Positions 34,901 through 46,708 of a DNA stretch of 64,000 bases are shown here, in pieces. The stretch spans positions 13,950,406 through 14,014,405 of the forward strand of contig CM055113.1 in assembly GCA_029204225.1 (NCBI GenBank), in the 5' to 3' direction. A program made the position numbers and the translations under genes. Positions within the stretch are counted from its first letter, which is position 1; each line of letters starts with the position of its first letter. The notes under the pieces were generated by a model. The model saw only the letters and a list, made by a program, of their open reading frames with translations, was not told where the DNA came from and searched no databases. Source of the DNA: Diphasiastrum complanatum. Its lineage: Eukaryota > Streptophyta > Lycopodiopsida > Lycopodiales > Lycopodiaceae.

Positions 34901-37770
34901 TTGACATTGAAAACCATTCTTGGTGAAGAATTTAGTGCTAGCAGAGCATCGGATTGAAATGTGCAAAGTTGCATCAAGCACTTCTTCATTCATCATGGTG
35001 GATCCATGGGAGGTATGCCTGTACAACTACGACAATGTTGGAACTTGTTAATAAGAGCTTTTTTTCTTAGTACATTACTACATTCATATGTAGCAAAAAT
35101 CTTTTTCTGCTAATTGCATGTGTCTCAAGTATGTAAGGAAGGTCATTATTCCGGTTCACATCTTGGCCTTTTGTTGTCCATTGCTTTCCTGTTGCAAAGA
35201 TTGCTTTGAGGATGCTTGAATCATTTACTTTTTCAACTAAATGTGCTGCTTTGTTATTCTTCATTGCTTTCTGTTAAAAGCATCTATCACTTCAAAGGGT
35301 TTTTTTCTATTATTACTCTGTAGTTGTTTCAAACACAAGAAATTTGATTTGTTGCATCTTGTTTTCACTCACCAAAATCATCTCACTTTTAATGGTTGGG
35401 TAGTCGGCTCGGGCTTCCATCAATTCCCAACTTGTGCAGTACACTAGGTAGTCGTCGTTATCTTCCTGTTGTTGGATAAGGTTGCTTTCAATGGCATACT
35501 TGTGGCTATCTATCTGTACAATGGTCCAGTCTAGGAAGGTGAAGTATTGAAGTGGATACAAGGGCTCATTTTACAGAATGCTACCAATAATTTTTGCTCT
35601 GCTGCTCAAAATAATAAATCACCTGCTTGAACTTGAAAGTCACCGGCCTGCTAGACTACAAAGACCTTCAACTCTTCCCCATCTTTAACTGTGCTTCAGC
35701 AATTTGAGGGAGTTTTAGCAGGGCTTTTTCTCCTGTCTGTTCATACTTTTCAATCTATACCTCTCGTCTTTTTTGACCAGCAAGTCTCTATCGTTTGCTA
35801 TTGTCAATGCACCTGATCATTGATGTGGTGACAAATCAGTCTGCGGTTGTGTCTTACTGTAGGCGAGACAACCGACGTATCAGCGCACATTATATGTGCT
35901 GGATCGAGTTCAGGATGCTCTCAACAACACATTTACTTCAGGTGTGTTTCCTGCATTCCAAACATACCACCACATATTCCACTCCATAGTTCCTACAAAA
36001 ACCATTCAGAAGGGTGTTTCAAACACTCTGTTCGGAGCATGGGAGGATTCTCTGACGTTCCCATCAGGATGCTCTTGAATTAAAAAAATCAACATTATAG
36101 TTCGTACCATGTTCAAGTGGTTTAAGACAATAAGTTTGAAATTCTCATATTTGATGCGTTCTGGGTTCATAATATTTGATATAGAATGGTGCTACACAGT
36201 AAGGAAAATGATTAAGCAGCATGTCCTGTCCTGCAAAATGGTCGGATAATATTATAAGATTTGCCGTTTTGAACATTAGAATCAGGCTTTGAGACACTTC
36301 GGTATAGACATGCTTGATTTTTAATGTTTTGAAGACTGTCCATGCCCAATGTATAATAAGATTTTGCTGCCTTTCTGTTGAAAACACTCAAGGTTTCTTT
36401 AGTTTCTGAAACATTTCTTAGTTTCTAAATGCATAACTCTCATACGTTTTTTTGCAGAGAAGGTGAAGGTGATGTTGCTGTGTGGTGCTGATCTTCTTGA
36501 ATCATTTATTACACCAGGTGTCTGGATTCCTGAGCAGGTGTGCAATGGCAGAGATTACCAGTGATTTTCGGCAGAAATTACTTCTTGTGCATTTTGTGAG
36601 ATTGGATCTGTGTCTCAAGTCTTTTTAGATTTTGAGATTTTGCTTTGCCTATCATCATCAGCTCACTTTCTTTCTCTTTTGTCGTGGCTGCTATAAGCCC
36701 GTAACATGATTACTTAAAGAAACAGAGCTATATAAAAAGTATTGCTTAAGCAGCAGGGCTCTTTTAAGAGATAAATCTTTTCCACAAATAATGCCTAAGT
36801 TTCTGTAGGAACACATGCTCCTTTTGGTGAAAAGCTGCCTTAATTGGTAGTGTCTGTAGATTGTCTTTGTTAAACCACGTTAGGGAGGGACAATCATGAG
36901 CAGCATTAAGTTTGTGATATACCTTAGCTAGGCATCATAGTGGTGATCTTCTGGCTTATGTAAGCGACTTTTTGGTGTATTATTGCCTGAAAGCAATTGC
37001 AGATGAATCAAAGCTAGATATCACAAGGCATTACCAAGTATCTGGCTGGATTAGCTTGTTCATTGTTGATGGAATTTTCAGGCAATCCATCTATGTACCT
37101 CCAAACTAGGTGCTCAAGTCATTCCATGAGCATTTTTCATGCAACAGTCATTCGATTCGGCAACTCATATTCTGATTCCTAATTGTACTCCATAAACCCT
37201 GAGATCTGTCCCAAGAGCACTGATAGTTACTTAGATAATATCCGAGGTAGCATTCAAATTTCCTGTACGTGTCATTCGAAGTGTTTAATAACGGTTGTTA
37301 GAAGAGCATATCAGATTATATCATCAGCTTTTTGTCTTTAAGGTCATACAAATGTCAGAAGCTCCGAGTTTTTAAATATGCATTCATGTAAACATGTTCG
37401 TAGATATATACTAAAGGCTCTGCAGGTCCAGGCTATTTTCGAAATTTATGGAGTAATTTGCATTTGTAGAGGAGGACAAGATACCCGTAACGTGATATTC
37501 GAAAATGATCTACTATACAACAACAAGGTAACTTCTTTGCTTTCCCCATTGGGTCTTCATCTTGTTTAGCATACATGTATAATCAAACTTGCTCTATCAA
37601 GTTACCGGTTTTACATTGTAGATATGAACATATTCATTAAGCATTCCTTTATAATATACAAGTACAATACATGTTGATCTGTGAACTCATCTTGCTGCGT
37701 GATGGTGGTGGCAGAAAAACATAAAAGTAGTCGATGAGCAAATAGCTAATGACATTAGCTCAACAAAAGT

Positions 37771-37864
<94 letters not shown>

Positions 37865-38119
37865 TCGCTATTTTTCATCCAAAACTAAAAAAATCCTAAA
37901 AATTGAAAAATCTGTGCGTTCTCTCTCCCAAGATCGCGTTCCTCTCTCCCTTGCGATGCGATTTTATACCTGGTTTTTTTCCAGAAGTTTCCAAAAACAC
38001 CTGTTCTCTCTCTAGAAGCTTCCAATAACACACGTGTTCTCTTTCTAAATTTTCAAACCCACGTCAAATGCTTTTCAAATGCCCTTCAAGGACGTTCTAC
38101 GGCAAATGTGGACCAATGG

Positions 38120-38188
<69 letters not shown>

Positions 38189-40195
38189 ATGATAAGTATT
38201 ATCAAGCAACCTACATAGTGCTACAAGATTTTTGCATACGTATAGTGATGTCTAATTTCAATCTCTCAACTATATGTGGAAAAGAAACTTCAAAGATGAT
38301 ATAAGCTTCTAGGACTAAAGCGCATCTCAAGTTTGTTTCTGGAGGAAGTATGTAATATCTGGATAAAAATTGCTTTCAAAGCTGTGCTAGGAGGAGAGAT
38401 GGGGAAGGGAAGCACATTTGTGTGATTGTGTGAAAGGCAGATGTGTAGATGAAATCAGAGCATGCAGTAAATATTCATGCCTTAGGAGAGCACCATAGCT
38501 TGCATTACAGAGAAGGTACACCTCGGCTTTCATTGTATTGTGCACATTCTCTCTAATGCAAGCTATGGTGATCTCTCTCCTGTGGTTTGAATGTTTCTTG
38601 TGTGCTCTGATTTCGCGTACACCTCTCTCATTGTGTTGTGCACATTATCTCTAATGCAAGCTATGGTGTTCTCTCTCCTATGGCTTGAATGTTTATTGCG
38701 TCCTTTGCAAATCAACATGGTATCGATCTCGGCTTGTAGTGGCATTTTCTTTTTCTAGCACTGTGTTTAGATAAGTGTGTCTGCTTTACAGAATGCATTA
38801 GAATTTAGATTGTTGTTCAGAATGCATTTGTTAAGGTCGAGAGATAGATCTAGAATGCAATAATGAGAGAGAAAAAAAACATATAATGCTTGCTGAATCT
38901 GTGAGTAGATTGCACAATGTGTAGAGCCAATTCCATCTTCATGTGTGAATGTGTGAAATGATGGCCATTATAGCCCAGTTTCCCTCATTTCTGTCAGCAT
39001 GAAATGGGCCTGAAGACAGCCTATTTTGCAGCCCCTTTGTAGCGTTGAAATCATGACGGCTAGTTTGTGTGTGGTCTCAGCCCACATTGTGATGCGTGGA
39101 GAAAATGCAGCAAGTACTGTGTTATAACACAGAAAACTGTGGAGGTTCACCATTCTGCAATAAAGGCACTTCAAAATCATGGATCATCTCTTTTAGGCCC
39201 ACGTGCTAATCCTTGCAGCAAATTGTATACGATCTGCTGCTGTCCACATTTTGAAAGTGCCTTGACATGAGAGAAGATGCACGAAGGAATCGAGGCAACC
39301 CCTCCATTGAGCCATTGAAAAGAATTTGTCTGGTCCCTACTTTGTGGAAAAGGACTCAGTAACACAGGACCGATTGTTCAGGGACACAAGATCTCATTAT
39401 CTCTCTCATTGACTTGTGCACATTTTCTTTGATGCAAGCTCTGTGGTGCTCTTTCCATCTCTCTCCTATGTCTTGAATGTTTATTGCATGCTCTAATTTA
39501 TAACAGATGTCTGAGAGGAAATCAAGTTTAGGATGCTCAAGAAGCTTAATTGCATAATCTTTTTTAGTGTTCATCTTTGAGGGAGGTTTTCATAAAAAAT
39601 GTTGGGAAATGTTAACAATCTATTGACATTCTACTATGAATGTTTGGAGTTTATTTGTAATAAAGATAAGTAATATGTACTTGAAGAGACTTATATGGTT
39701 GGTGGCAATTTTGAAAAGCTTTGTAAGTCAAAATGATCCAACTAGCATTCTCATTTGCACATCTTGATGTGCTCATGCTGATCACTAACATACTAACTTT
39801 GAGAGTATGGATGACGCTTGTGATGATTATTAGACATGTTGGGTACGTTGTTGATTTGTCTTTTTGGAGTTCTGGGAGTTGATGTAATGCATTTCATCTA
39901 TTGGGTCAAGAATATAACAATGGTCTACTTCACTTCGGGGTTGTTGTATCTTTTGCAATACAAGTTTGTTCGAAAAGCTTTTTAGATTGTCTAATACCAA
40001 ATACATCATTGAAATATTGCACTTGTTGTTGAGCTCATAATGGATCTAATTTTTAAAAATTGGAATTGTGGCAGGCGGAACTTGGAAAGGGGATTATCGG
40101 TGAAGTACTTGATACCTGATGAAGTGATTAAGTACATTAAGGAGCATTATCTGTACACCCATATAAAAGAATGCACAAATACAAAATTTGGTTGA
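28978..40195 (+). CDS. NMNAT: Nicotinamide/nicotinate mononucleotide adenylyltransferase, 10 coding exons
   Basis: Joins ATP to NMN or NaMN to form NAD or its deamido form, the last shared step of NAD synthesis. Exons: 28978-29029, 29285-29360, 29639-29712, 34463-34548, 34929-35012, 35863-35941, 36458-36537, 37426-37527, 37715-37773, 40075-40195. Every intron is GT-AG and every junction keeps frame, giving 813 nt and 270 residues, close to plant NMNATs. Motifs are VVVSTGSFNPPTYMHLRMF (nucleotide-binding T/H-x-x-H), GGYMSPVNDSY, AEHRIEMC, FIMVDPWEA, TYQRTLYVLDRV, VMLLCGADLLESF, TPGVWIPEQ and the C-terminal ISSTKVR signature, then GLSVKYLIPDEVIKYI. The start was chosen because MEGCVGL joins in frame to VLDVPLPLDKL, matching the usual plant N-terminus (DVPLPVEKL). 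No premature stop is seen. Intron 3 is 4.75 kb and intron 9 is 2.3 kb; both hold repeats. No clear AATAAA follows the stop. The protein call is strong, and the first exon is the least certain. Confidence 0.93.
30067..30140. repeat. Imperfect inverted repeat in NMNAT intron 3
   Basis: TCCCTGATTTGAGACACCAG is followed about 25 bp later by CTAGTTGTCTCAAATCAAGG and AGGGA. The arms pair over about 20 bp with one or two mismatches. It could fold into a hairpin in the pre-mRNA or be a small foldback remnant. Confidence 0.7.
30860..31310 (+). pseudogene. Copia gag remnant in NMNAT intron 3
   Basis: Degenerate coding words in Copia gag order: NKLLFRRGLMNLCMNE, IHQMKSLVQDLGPVDAKIAD, VSTLLNSLLHSLKNL and a basic tail with RLRQEELRQEKS, spread over several frames with stops. 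This is a Copia lineage different from elements A-C. With the integrase remnant at 33.0 kb it is probably the remains of one plus-strand insertion within the intron. Confidence 0.6.
31460..32262. other. Intron 3 sequence with a dispersed repeat
   Basis: A block at about 31583-31655 containing AAGCTTGCCAC and CTTCTCCTTGTTGATGATTG recurs in inverse orientation at about 62755-62812, so it is a dispersed repeat. A short ORF (31987-32238) has no recognisable match. Confidence 0.55.
32263..32935. repeat. ~100-bp direct repeat pair in NMNAT intron 3
   Basis: About 32263-32360 and 32832-32935 share TTGACCTTT, AGTTAA, AAAGGATC, ACAATCAC and GGCATTCATCAAGAT-type words in order. The ~470 bp between them contains a GC-rich patch with the perfect 16-bp palindrome CGCGTTCCGGAACGCG (about 32391-32406). 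The pair could be ends of a small element or a duplication. Confidence 0.7.
33010..33450 (+). pseudogene. Copia integrase remnant in NMNAT intron 3
   Basis: The ORF reads the pre-integrase zinc domain WHERYGHLSHQSL ... CEGCAFGKQQRKTVPKSEA. The integrase core start follows: FGLVHTELCGPLQT (the first catalytic Asp of the H-x-D-x-x-G-P motif is replaced by Glu) and FVTFVDDFLQKVWVYFLK, up to KYFKISY. It stops at 33438. It is distinct from the A/B/C family (different HHCC sequence) and lies on the same strand as the gene. Splicing should remove it. Confidence 0.88.
33451..34462. other. End of NMNAT intron 3
   Basis: No coding or repeat structure was recognised. It ends at the acceptor CTCAACAG before exon 4. 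Confidence 0.6.
37774..37860. repeat. (CT)n microsatellite starting at a 5' splice site
   Basis: NMNAT exon 9 ends GTCAG and intron 9 begins GTCTCTCTCT, so the donor dinucleotide runs straight into about 43 CT units. The flank after the tract (ATTATCGCTATTTTTCAT) is shared inversely with the GA tract at 26098. Confidence 0.95.
37975..38182. repeat. Heat-shock-like motif, G-box-like motif and (CT)n in intron 9
   Basis: A perfect TTCnnGAAnnTTC pattern lies at 37979-37991, followed by CTAGAAGCTTCC and ACACGTGT, then a second CT tract of about 30 units (38123-38182). These parts echo, in inverse order, the sequence upstream of the gene at 26-27.2 kb. Confidence 0.7.
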
Positions 40196-43100
40196 TTTCC
40201 AATTTAGTTGTTATCTTTTAAAAAAAATTGTCAAGATATATCAATAGCATGTGACATTATTGTAATGTTGGTTGTAAAGGTATCTTGAATATGTAAAGGG
40301 AATAGTAAGGCTTAGGGTTTACTATCATGGTTCCATTTCTTTAGTACTAGAGACATGTGTTAGTTGAAAATATGCCATAAATTGGCTCAAACAAAGTCAA
40401 GGCACTCTTTTGTTTTGAGTTTGAGAGCTAGATTGATGTCTTGGAGCTCGCATTGACCAAGGGTTGAAATTTGCCAAATTTGTAGTTAGAAATTTTGAAA
40501 GAATCCAATGCATAGCAATGACTACATTTAATATCAAGGACTTTCATGACCCCCAAGATCATTATACTATATAATGTTACACAAAACACAAGGGATTGGA
40601 TTTTCTATTCTCCACCTAGGGTTTACTATCATAGTTCCATTTCTTTAGTACAACGTTGGTTACTAGTTCCATGGCTCAAACAACCGACGTCCAAGACTTA
40701 TATGATATTGATATTTGTTGTCGTCAACACCATCCCATCATAAGTCCAAGCATACGACAAGAGTGTCATCTTGCATAGTACATGTAAACACCATCCACTT
40801 GTCTCATGTAGATTGTTGATTGACATGAGAGACATGTTTTCAGAAGGTACTTTCCCATACACAAGTCGATCATAAGCACATGACATGCGGTAGGCGCACA
40901 TGTTGACACATCGTAGATCTATTTTCCTTGAGCATTGTCTTCTCTCAAGAGTAATTAAGAGAATTTTATTCTTAATTTGTCTTCTCTTTTCCAAGTATTG
41001 TCTAGCTTTGAAGTGTCTGTTGATGTACACACACAACCATGGCTTTCTTTGGTTTTGAAGGTATAAAGGATGTTATATTAAACGACGTAGTTCCTCGTTG
41101 AAAATTTAAACATACTACAAACCAAGTCATTCATTTGGATGGCTCAAATGGAATACATGGTACACTCTCACTTGTTTAAGAAGCTCCATTTCATGAGTAA
41201 GCCAGATAAAGTTTCTTTACAATCTTAAGTGAATTGCTATGTCTTGCAATTAACTAGAACTGATTTCTCTTTTAAGTAATGTATGAATCTTCAAGTACAC
41301 CCAATCTTTGACCTCAAATTTTGGCCCTAGTTAGTATGAAATTGAGCTCTACTCTAAGCATAAGTGGCTTTGTTTGCTGCACATATGTTAGGAACAGCAT
41401 AACCACGAAGAAGGCAAAGCTAGTCTGATCTAGCCAATGCACTCTCTTATAGAATGCCCCTCCTAGCCCAGTGTGAGTCTACATGGGAACGGTAGGTGGG
41501 AGTTGTTGCCAACACCCACTGTTCACATTGCATGCACAACATTATTGTTGCATGTGAGGTTGATGGATTGCATGGCCCCAGATTGTCATGCATGCGTCCG
41601 CATGTGTCTACATGCTTATGCATGTGTCCGGATGGGCATTACTGGCCCTCATACCAACTGCATGCACGCCTGACTCACATTGTCCTCTGCCCTCTGGTAG
41701 TTTAGTTGTTCCCAAATATTGGGTTGGTATTGTTACGAGTTTGTAACAACATATAAGGAGGCAACATTTGTGCAAGAGCTAGTTTGTTGTGTAGATCAAT
41801 TGGTTGAATAGAGTTTTGAAGTCTTTCTGAAGGCCATTATGGATTGACAAACAAATCGTGAAGGCACATGAAATTTTTTTTTGTAGCTCTCTTGATAGCC
41901 AAGAAGGATTTCAAATGTTCATCGTGGAGAATTTCTATTCAAATATCTAATTTGAAAAGCTTGAAAAAACAACAATATCCAAGTGTGAATTTGCCCCATT
42001 TTTTCAATGTGAAAAAGTTAGGCTCAATGTACAACATGGAGACGAGAAAGATTGAAGGATATTTAATGAAATACCCCAAACCCCAATCTCTTAAAGTTTG
42101 GGATCCAATTTGATGCTTATTGTTTTGTGCACCATGTGTGACACTCTTCTATAGGTGTGATTTGAATTTAACAATCTCATTATTGGAGTAGAAGATGAAC
42201 TCCTTGAAAATGTAGGAAAGTTCTATCTCATTTCCTTACCGACCATGCAATTGAGAGAGAATAGTATGTAGGTCAAGAGAGAAGACTTGCATGGCCTTTG
42301 AGAATTATTGACAATAAATTTTTATCTATTTTTATCATGGATGTCTAGTCAAGAATAAATGTCGACATCATGACTCGTAGGAGCTGTCAACTAAGTGGCA
42401 CATCAACATTGTGACACCTATTATAAATTATTGACTATCTTTATTACTACTAACTCCATTGAGAGCAAGACTCCCAATATGAGTTCTCAAAAGAAAAAGA
42501 TGTCAAATAACTATTTAACTGAGAATAATAAGTATGTTTGCCAAACATAGAAGACATTAGGGCCCAAATCTTTGCATGATTGTCATACAATCAAAGTGTG
42601 GGTCACCCTAGCATACAAAGTGTTGAAGATCAAAACATGCATCAATGCATTCAAGACTTCATGAGAAAAGAGAGAAGACAAATGCACATAACTATATGAG
42701 AGCAATTCTACGATATATGAGAGAGATGAAGTTATGTAGAGGCTTGTGACTACATCTAGTTTACAAGTCACAAATTATATAACATGTGAGGACTTGACCA
42801 CATTAATTACACTACGAGAGACATTGTGGCCTATTTGATTATCTATTATACTACGTTTACGATGAGCGCATTAAATAGCAATGGGTACTTCAAATAAACA
42901 CCATGCAAACCTTCATATTTTCAAGATTTCTTGTTTAGACCTCATGCCATATATGACCAAAATAATTGTCAATTTAGTCTAAACCTCAAAGAGAAAAATA
43001 TTGAATGTGGAGTCTCAACAAGTCATAAAGGTTAACTTTTCCAATCCTATTCAACTCAAGTAATCAATTACATGATTTGTTGTATCTTTCATTGACTCTA

Positions 43101-43400
43101 GTATTATATTATTGTATCAATTCGAATTTTACATCCTCTGAAACTAGTGGCACCAAAAGTCAAATTAAGCACAATAGAGTTGGGTCTATATAGTTAATGT
43201 CTCCAAATATTCGAGGTTTTGGACCACAACAATACATCCCTTGCCTTATATTGTATAGTTACATTGTGTTGAATCTAAACATTTGCTTTTAGTAATAGGT
43301 GGTCTATGTATTTAGGCAGGACTACCTTGATTGCTTAATAATTAGCACATGTGGCAAGAATACTTTATTTGAATTAGTTGAATGCAGATTGGGAATTGCA
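40196..43400. other. Region 3' of NMNAT, no gene seen
   Basis: AT-rich non-coding DNA with scattered short ORFs that match nothing I know. The first ~150 bp presumably hold the NMNAT 3' UTR (TTGTAATG word at about 40259). A stretch near 41470-41660 is rich in GCATG/TGCATG words. Confidence 0.55.
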
Positions 43401-43713
43401 AACACAATTTAAGTCAAAGTCTCAAGAACATGATCTACTTCATTTGTCCATTGAATTGGTGGATTGACCTTACTATGACTACTATGTTTTCTCACATTTT
43501 CAACAATTGTTTCGGGTAATGTGATTTGCATGTTCCTTAATATATGCAGATATTAAGGGACATGCAATTTAATTCAAAGTCTCAACAAAATGATCTAATT
43601 CATTTGTCTATTGAATTGGTGGATTGACCTTATGATTATTATATTTTCTCACATTTTCAACAATTGTTTGGGGATAATGTGATTTGCATGTTCCTTAATA
43701 TATGTAGATATGT
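43401..43713. repeat. Tandem duplication of about 160 bp
   Basis: Units at about 43401-43556 and 43561-43713 share CATTTGTCYATTGAATTGG (43441 and 43601), GGATTGACCTTA, TTTTCTCACATTTTCAACAA and TGCATGTTCCTTAATATATG. The offset is 160 bp and divergence is low. Confidence 0.88.
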
Positions 43714-43984
43714 ATGTATATATATTTTGTAAATCTGGATTCTTTTTTCGCTATACCAATGGTTTAAGGATAGGCCACTCTTGTCACTTTGAAACTTTAT
43801 CATAATCAATTTCTAATTTATGATTCAAAATGATAAGTCCAAAGTATTGTAATTTTGTTTGAAAAACCTCACATATTGACCTTCTAGCATAAAGCTTTTG
43901 TTGCTAAAAAATGATAGTAACAAATCATAACACCACAACGGTTGCAATAATATTTTTCTTTATTTTGGAAAGATTCTTGGATTT

Positions 43985-44230
43985 ATGTTCCAATCTTGTA
44001 AAATAAATGCAAATCAAGAGAATGTAAAAGTAAGTGAATTTGAAATCATCAAAGATGAAAAACTAGAATGTGTAAACATTACTTTGATGAACAAGATACA
44101 AGATATCAATCATTTTACAATTGGTATTCAATCAAATGATCACATATGGTGGATAATAGCATTTCATGTAACTACATCACCAAGATCTTTTAGGTTCTAT
44201 TCAAGCATTTCACAAGAGCTCTACATATGA
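43985..44230 (+). pseudogene. Possible Copia protease remnant
   Basis: The ORF ends HIWWIIAFHVTTSPRSFRFY. This resembles the Copia protease context W-x-x-DSGAS-H-V-T with the active-site residues missing. The upstream half is not recognisable. The call is weak and rests on this one motif. Confidence 0.3.
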
Positions 44231-45214
44231 TCAACAAGATGCCAATAAAATTTATTCATGTGCCCATACACATTATATAAGAAAGACAACAATACTAGCT
44301 CATGCAGCAAGAGCGTCCTCCTCTCCTCCTCTCCCTCCACAATACAACAAATGAAAAGAGCAATAAAAGAAATACTCTCTCTATTCCAATTATGAAATGA
44401 ATGGGCTAATCCATATTTAAATGAAGTATGGAGGGTAATATTCCTCTCCAAATCCTTATCTTATGTGCAAGTTACATCTATAATCCTAGCCTTACATTGT
44501 CATCAGTGGTCAAGATGAGACATTGGTAAATGTAGCCAATTTGTGTAGCACTCCAAAGAGGTAACTTGAGGCTGAAGTTTGCACAATGTTATTTTCCTAA
44601 CTTGGCCTCACATATTGGCCTAATTTGACATGCTACAATATGTTAGAATCTCCATCGTCATTTTGGTCATTGCTAAGACACAATCAGATGACGAACACTA
44701 TGTTACCGCCCATCCATAGAGGTACTGCCACCTCTCCCCCATGCACTAAAGCTATAGACCACCATCAAGCAAGCTTAGATCTACGATAAGCCATGGTGTC
44801 CCATACCACCATACCTTACCCTCGACCCTTGCCTACTTACATCTTGAGGCCTAGATAATCGTCATGACCTGACCACCAGTGAAAGAGCTCTTCTTTCTCC
44901 ATGAGAGAATGAATGACAAGCTCATGGAGATCCACCTCTATATACATAGTCCAAGTGGGGTCATCTCCGACCATAGGAGTCATGCATGACTAACGACAAG
45001 CGTCAGTTGTGGACACTAACGCAAGTCCATAACAAAGGGTCACCTTGTGCCAATAGGATAGAGACACGTGACACCCAAAAGACCTATAGCTCTATACCAG
45101 CATTCTTTGTCCCATTAAAGAGACCGTCACCTCAAGTAACTTGTTGTGTGCCCTTGTGGGTACGTAAAAGCCTCTCCTAAAGGGAGCAAGCCAAGGAAAT
45201 TCAGTCTTAAATAG
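44231..45214. other. Non-coding stretch before the solo LTR
   Basis: No coding signal and no clear repeat were recognised. It is somewhat more GC-rich near 44.7-45.2 kb. Confidence 0.5.
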
Positions 45215-45809
45215 TCAATTCACACGTGTGGGACGCCCTACACATGTACTTTTGATCTCCTAAGCCCAATAATACCATAAAGATCAGACTAGCATTGATT
45301 GACAATAGGAAAGCTGATCATACAAGAAATATTATTGTGTTACAAGCAAGATCTGTCAACAAAACATGAAACTAAGCACAATAAATGTCTCAACTCGGCT
45401 AGAGAGAGAAAACTCGAGTAGAGAGAGGGCACAAAGAGCTTGTCTCCAAATTTGCATTACACACAAATATCATCATATTCTCAATGAGAGTACATCACAT
45501 ATATATAGATCCATGGACTCTCCTCCTACTTTGAGTTGAATTGGAGTTGTGAATCCACCTCTCAAGCTATCTAGACTTATTCAAGCCACCTCACTATGTC
45601 TAATTGTGCCACCTAGTCTTTTCATGCATTAAATGTGGCATGCAAAGTACAAATGGCAATTCCTATGGTAGCTCGAGTTTCTACTTCTACCTACCTTGAA
45701 TATTTTATTCTAAGATGGGTCTTTACTAAGCCAAAAGAGCTTAATTCATCTTTGGCATTTTTAGGACCCCTACTCACAACATTAGATAGATTTTTCCAAT
45801 ATTTTGACA
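45215..45809 (-). repeat. Solo LTR of the Copia A/B family
   Basis: The full-length inverse complement of the LTR at 10063-10674, from TGTCAAAATATTGG (45809) to CACGTGTGAATT (about 45219), with a preserved TATA-like ATATATATAGAT at about 45497. No internal Copia sequence lies on either side, so it is a solo LTR or a truncated insertion. The right side abuts a Gypsy RNase H-integrase linker. I could not identify a matching 5-bp target duplication. Confidence 0.88.
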
Positions 45810-46708
45810 ACCTTGACAAAAGTACAGAAGAGACAACTACTTTATAAGACACAATCTTATCAATTGATTGTTGGACAATTGTAACATCGAAGAATGGATG
45901 ATATTTTACGAAGATGTGTTTTGCCGCATGAAGTACCTGAACTTATCATGTTTTCTCATGATGGCATGGGCGGAGGACATTTTTCAACAGATATCATTGT
46001 TCACAAACTTTTATAATCAAGATGTTGGTGGCCTACACTTCACAAAGATACAGAAATTTATATTCAGTCATGTGATGTTTGTCAACGAGCACGTCGTCCT
46101 ACTCGACAAATTATGAACCTTTACATCCAGTTTTATTGCAAGCACCGTTCGAGAAATGGGGCCTCGACTATGTTGGTCCTATTTATCCTGCGGCAAGAGG
46201 ATCTTAGGCCAGATATATCATTATTGCAACTGACTATATGACCAAGTGAGTCGAAGCGAAAGTTGTTCGAGTTGCAGATGGGAAATCAACGGCTAAGTTC
46301 CTCTATGAAAATGTTATTATTAGATTTGGATGTCTTATCGAGATCGTTAGTGATCGCGGAACACATTTTGTGAATGAAATGATAAAGTGTCTGTTGGAAG
46401 ACTTTTTTGTTATTCATCGGTTTAGTACTCCGTATTATTTGAGGGGTAATGGCCAAGCTGAGTCTTCCAACAAGATTCTCTGCAACATTATGACAAAAAT
46501 GATAGAAGCAAGTCATTTTGATTGGGAACATAAGCTTTATACGGCTTTATGGGCATTCAGAACTGCTTACAAAGGTAGTACGAATCAAACACCATTTCAG
46601 CTTGTTTATGGACAAGATGCAGTTATGCCAATTGATTTTTTAATACCATCTCTACGCATAGCATCAACAAAACGGGTGGATGATCCGAAATGGGGTTTGG
46701 CATTTTGC
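45810..46708 (+). pseudogene. Gypsy integrase, first part
   Basis: After a degenerate linker come the integrase zinc domain (LPHEVPEL, HDGMGGGHFS, SCDVCQRARRPTR), then WGLDYVGP, IIATDYMTK and the core. The catalytic acidic residues are visible as Asp in GLDYVGP, Asp in VSDRGTHF and Glu in NGQAESSNKI. It ends with FQLVYGQDAVMPIDFLIPSLRIA. Several stops and frame changes occur before 46280; 46370-46708 is open. It is interrupted at about 46709 by a palindromic insertion and resumes at about 47665. Confidence 0.87.
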
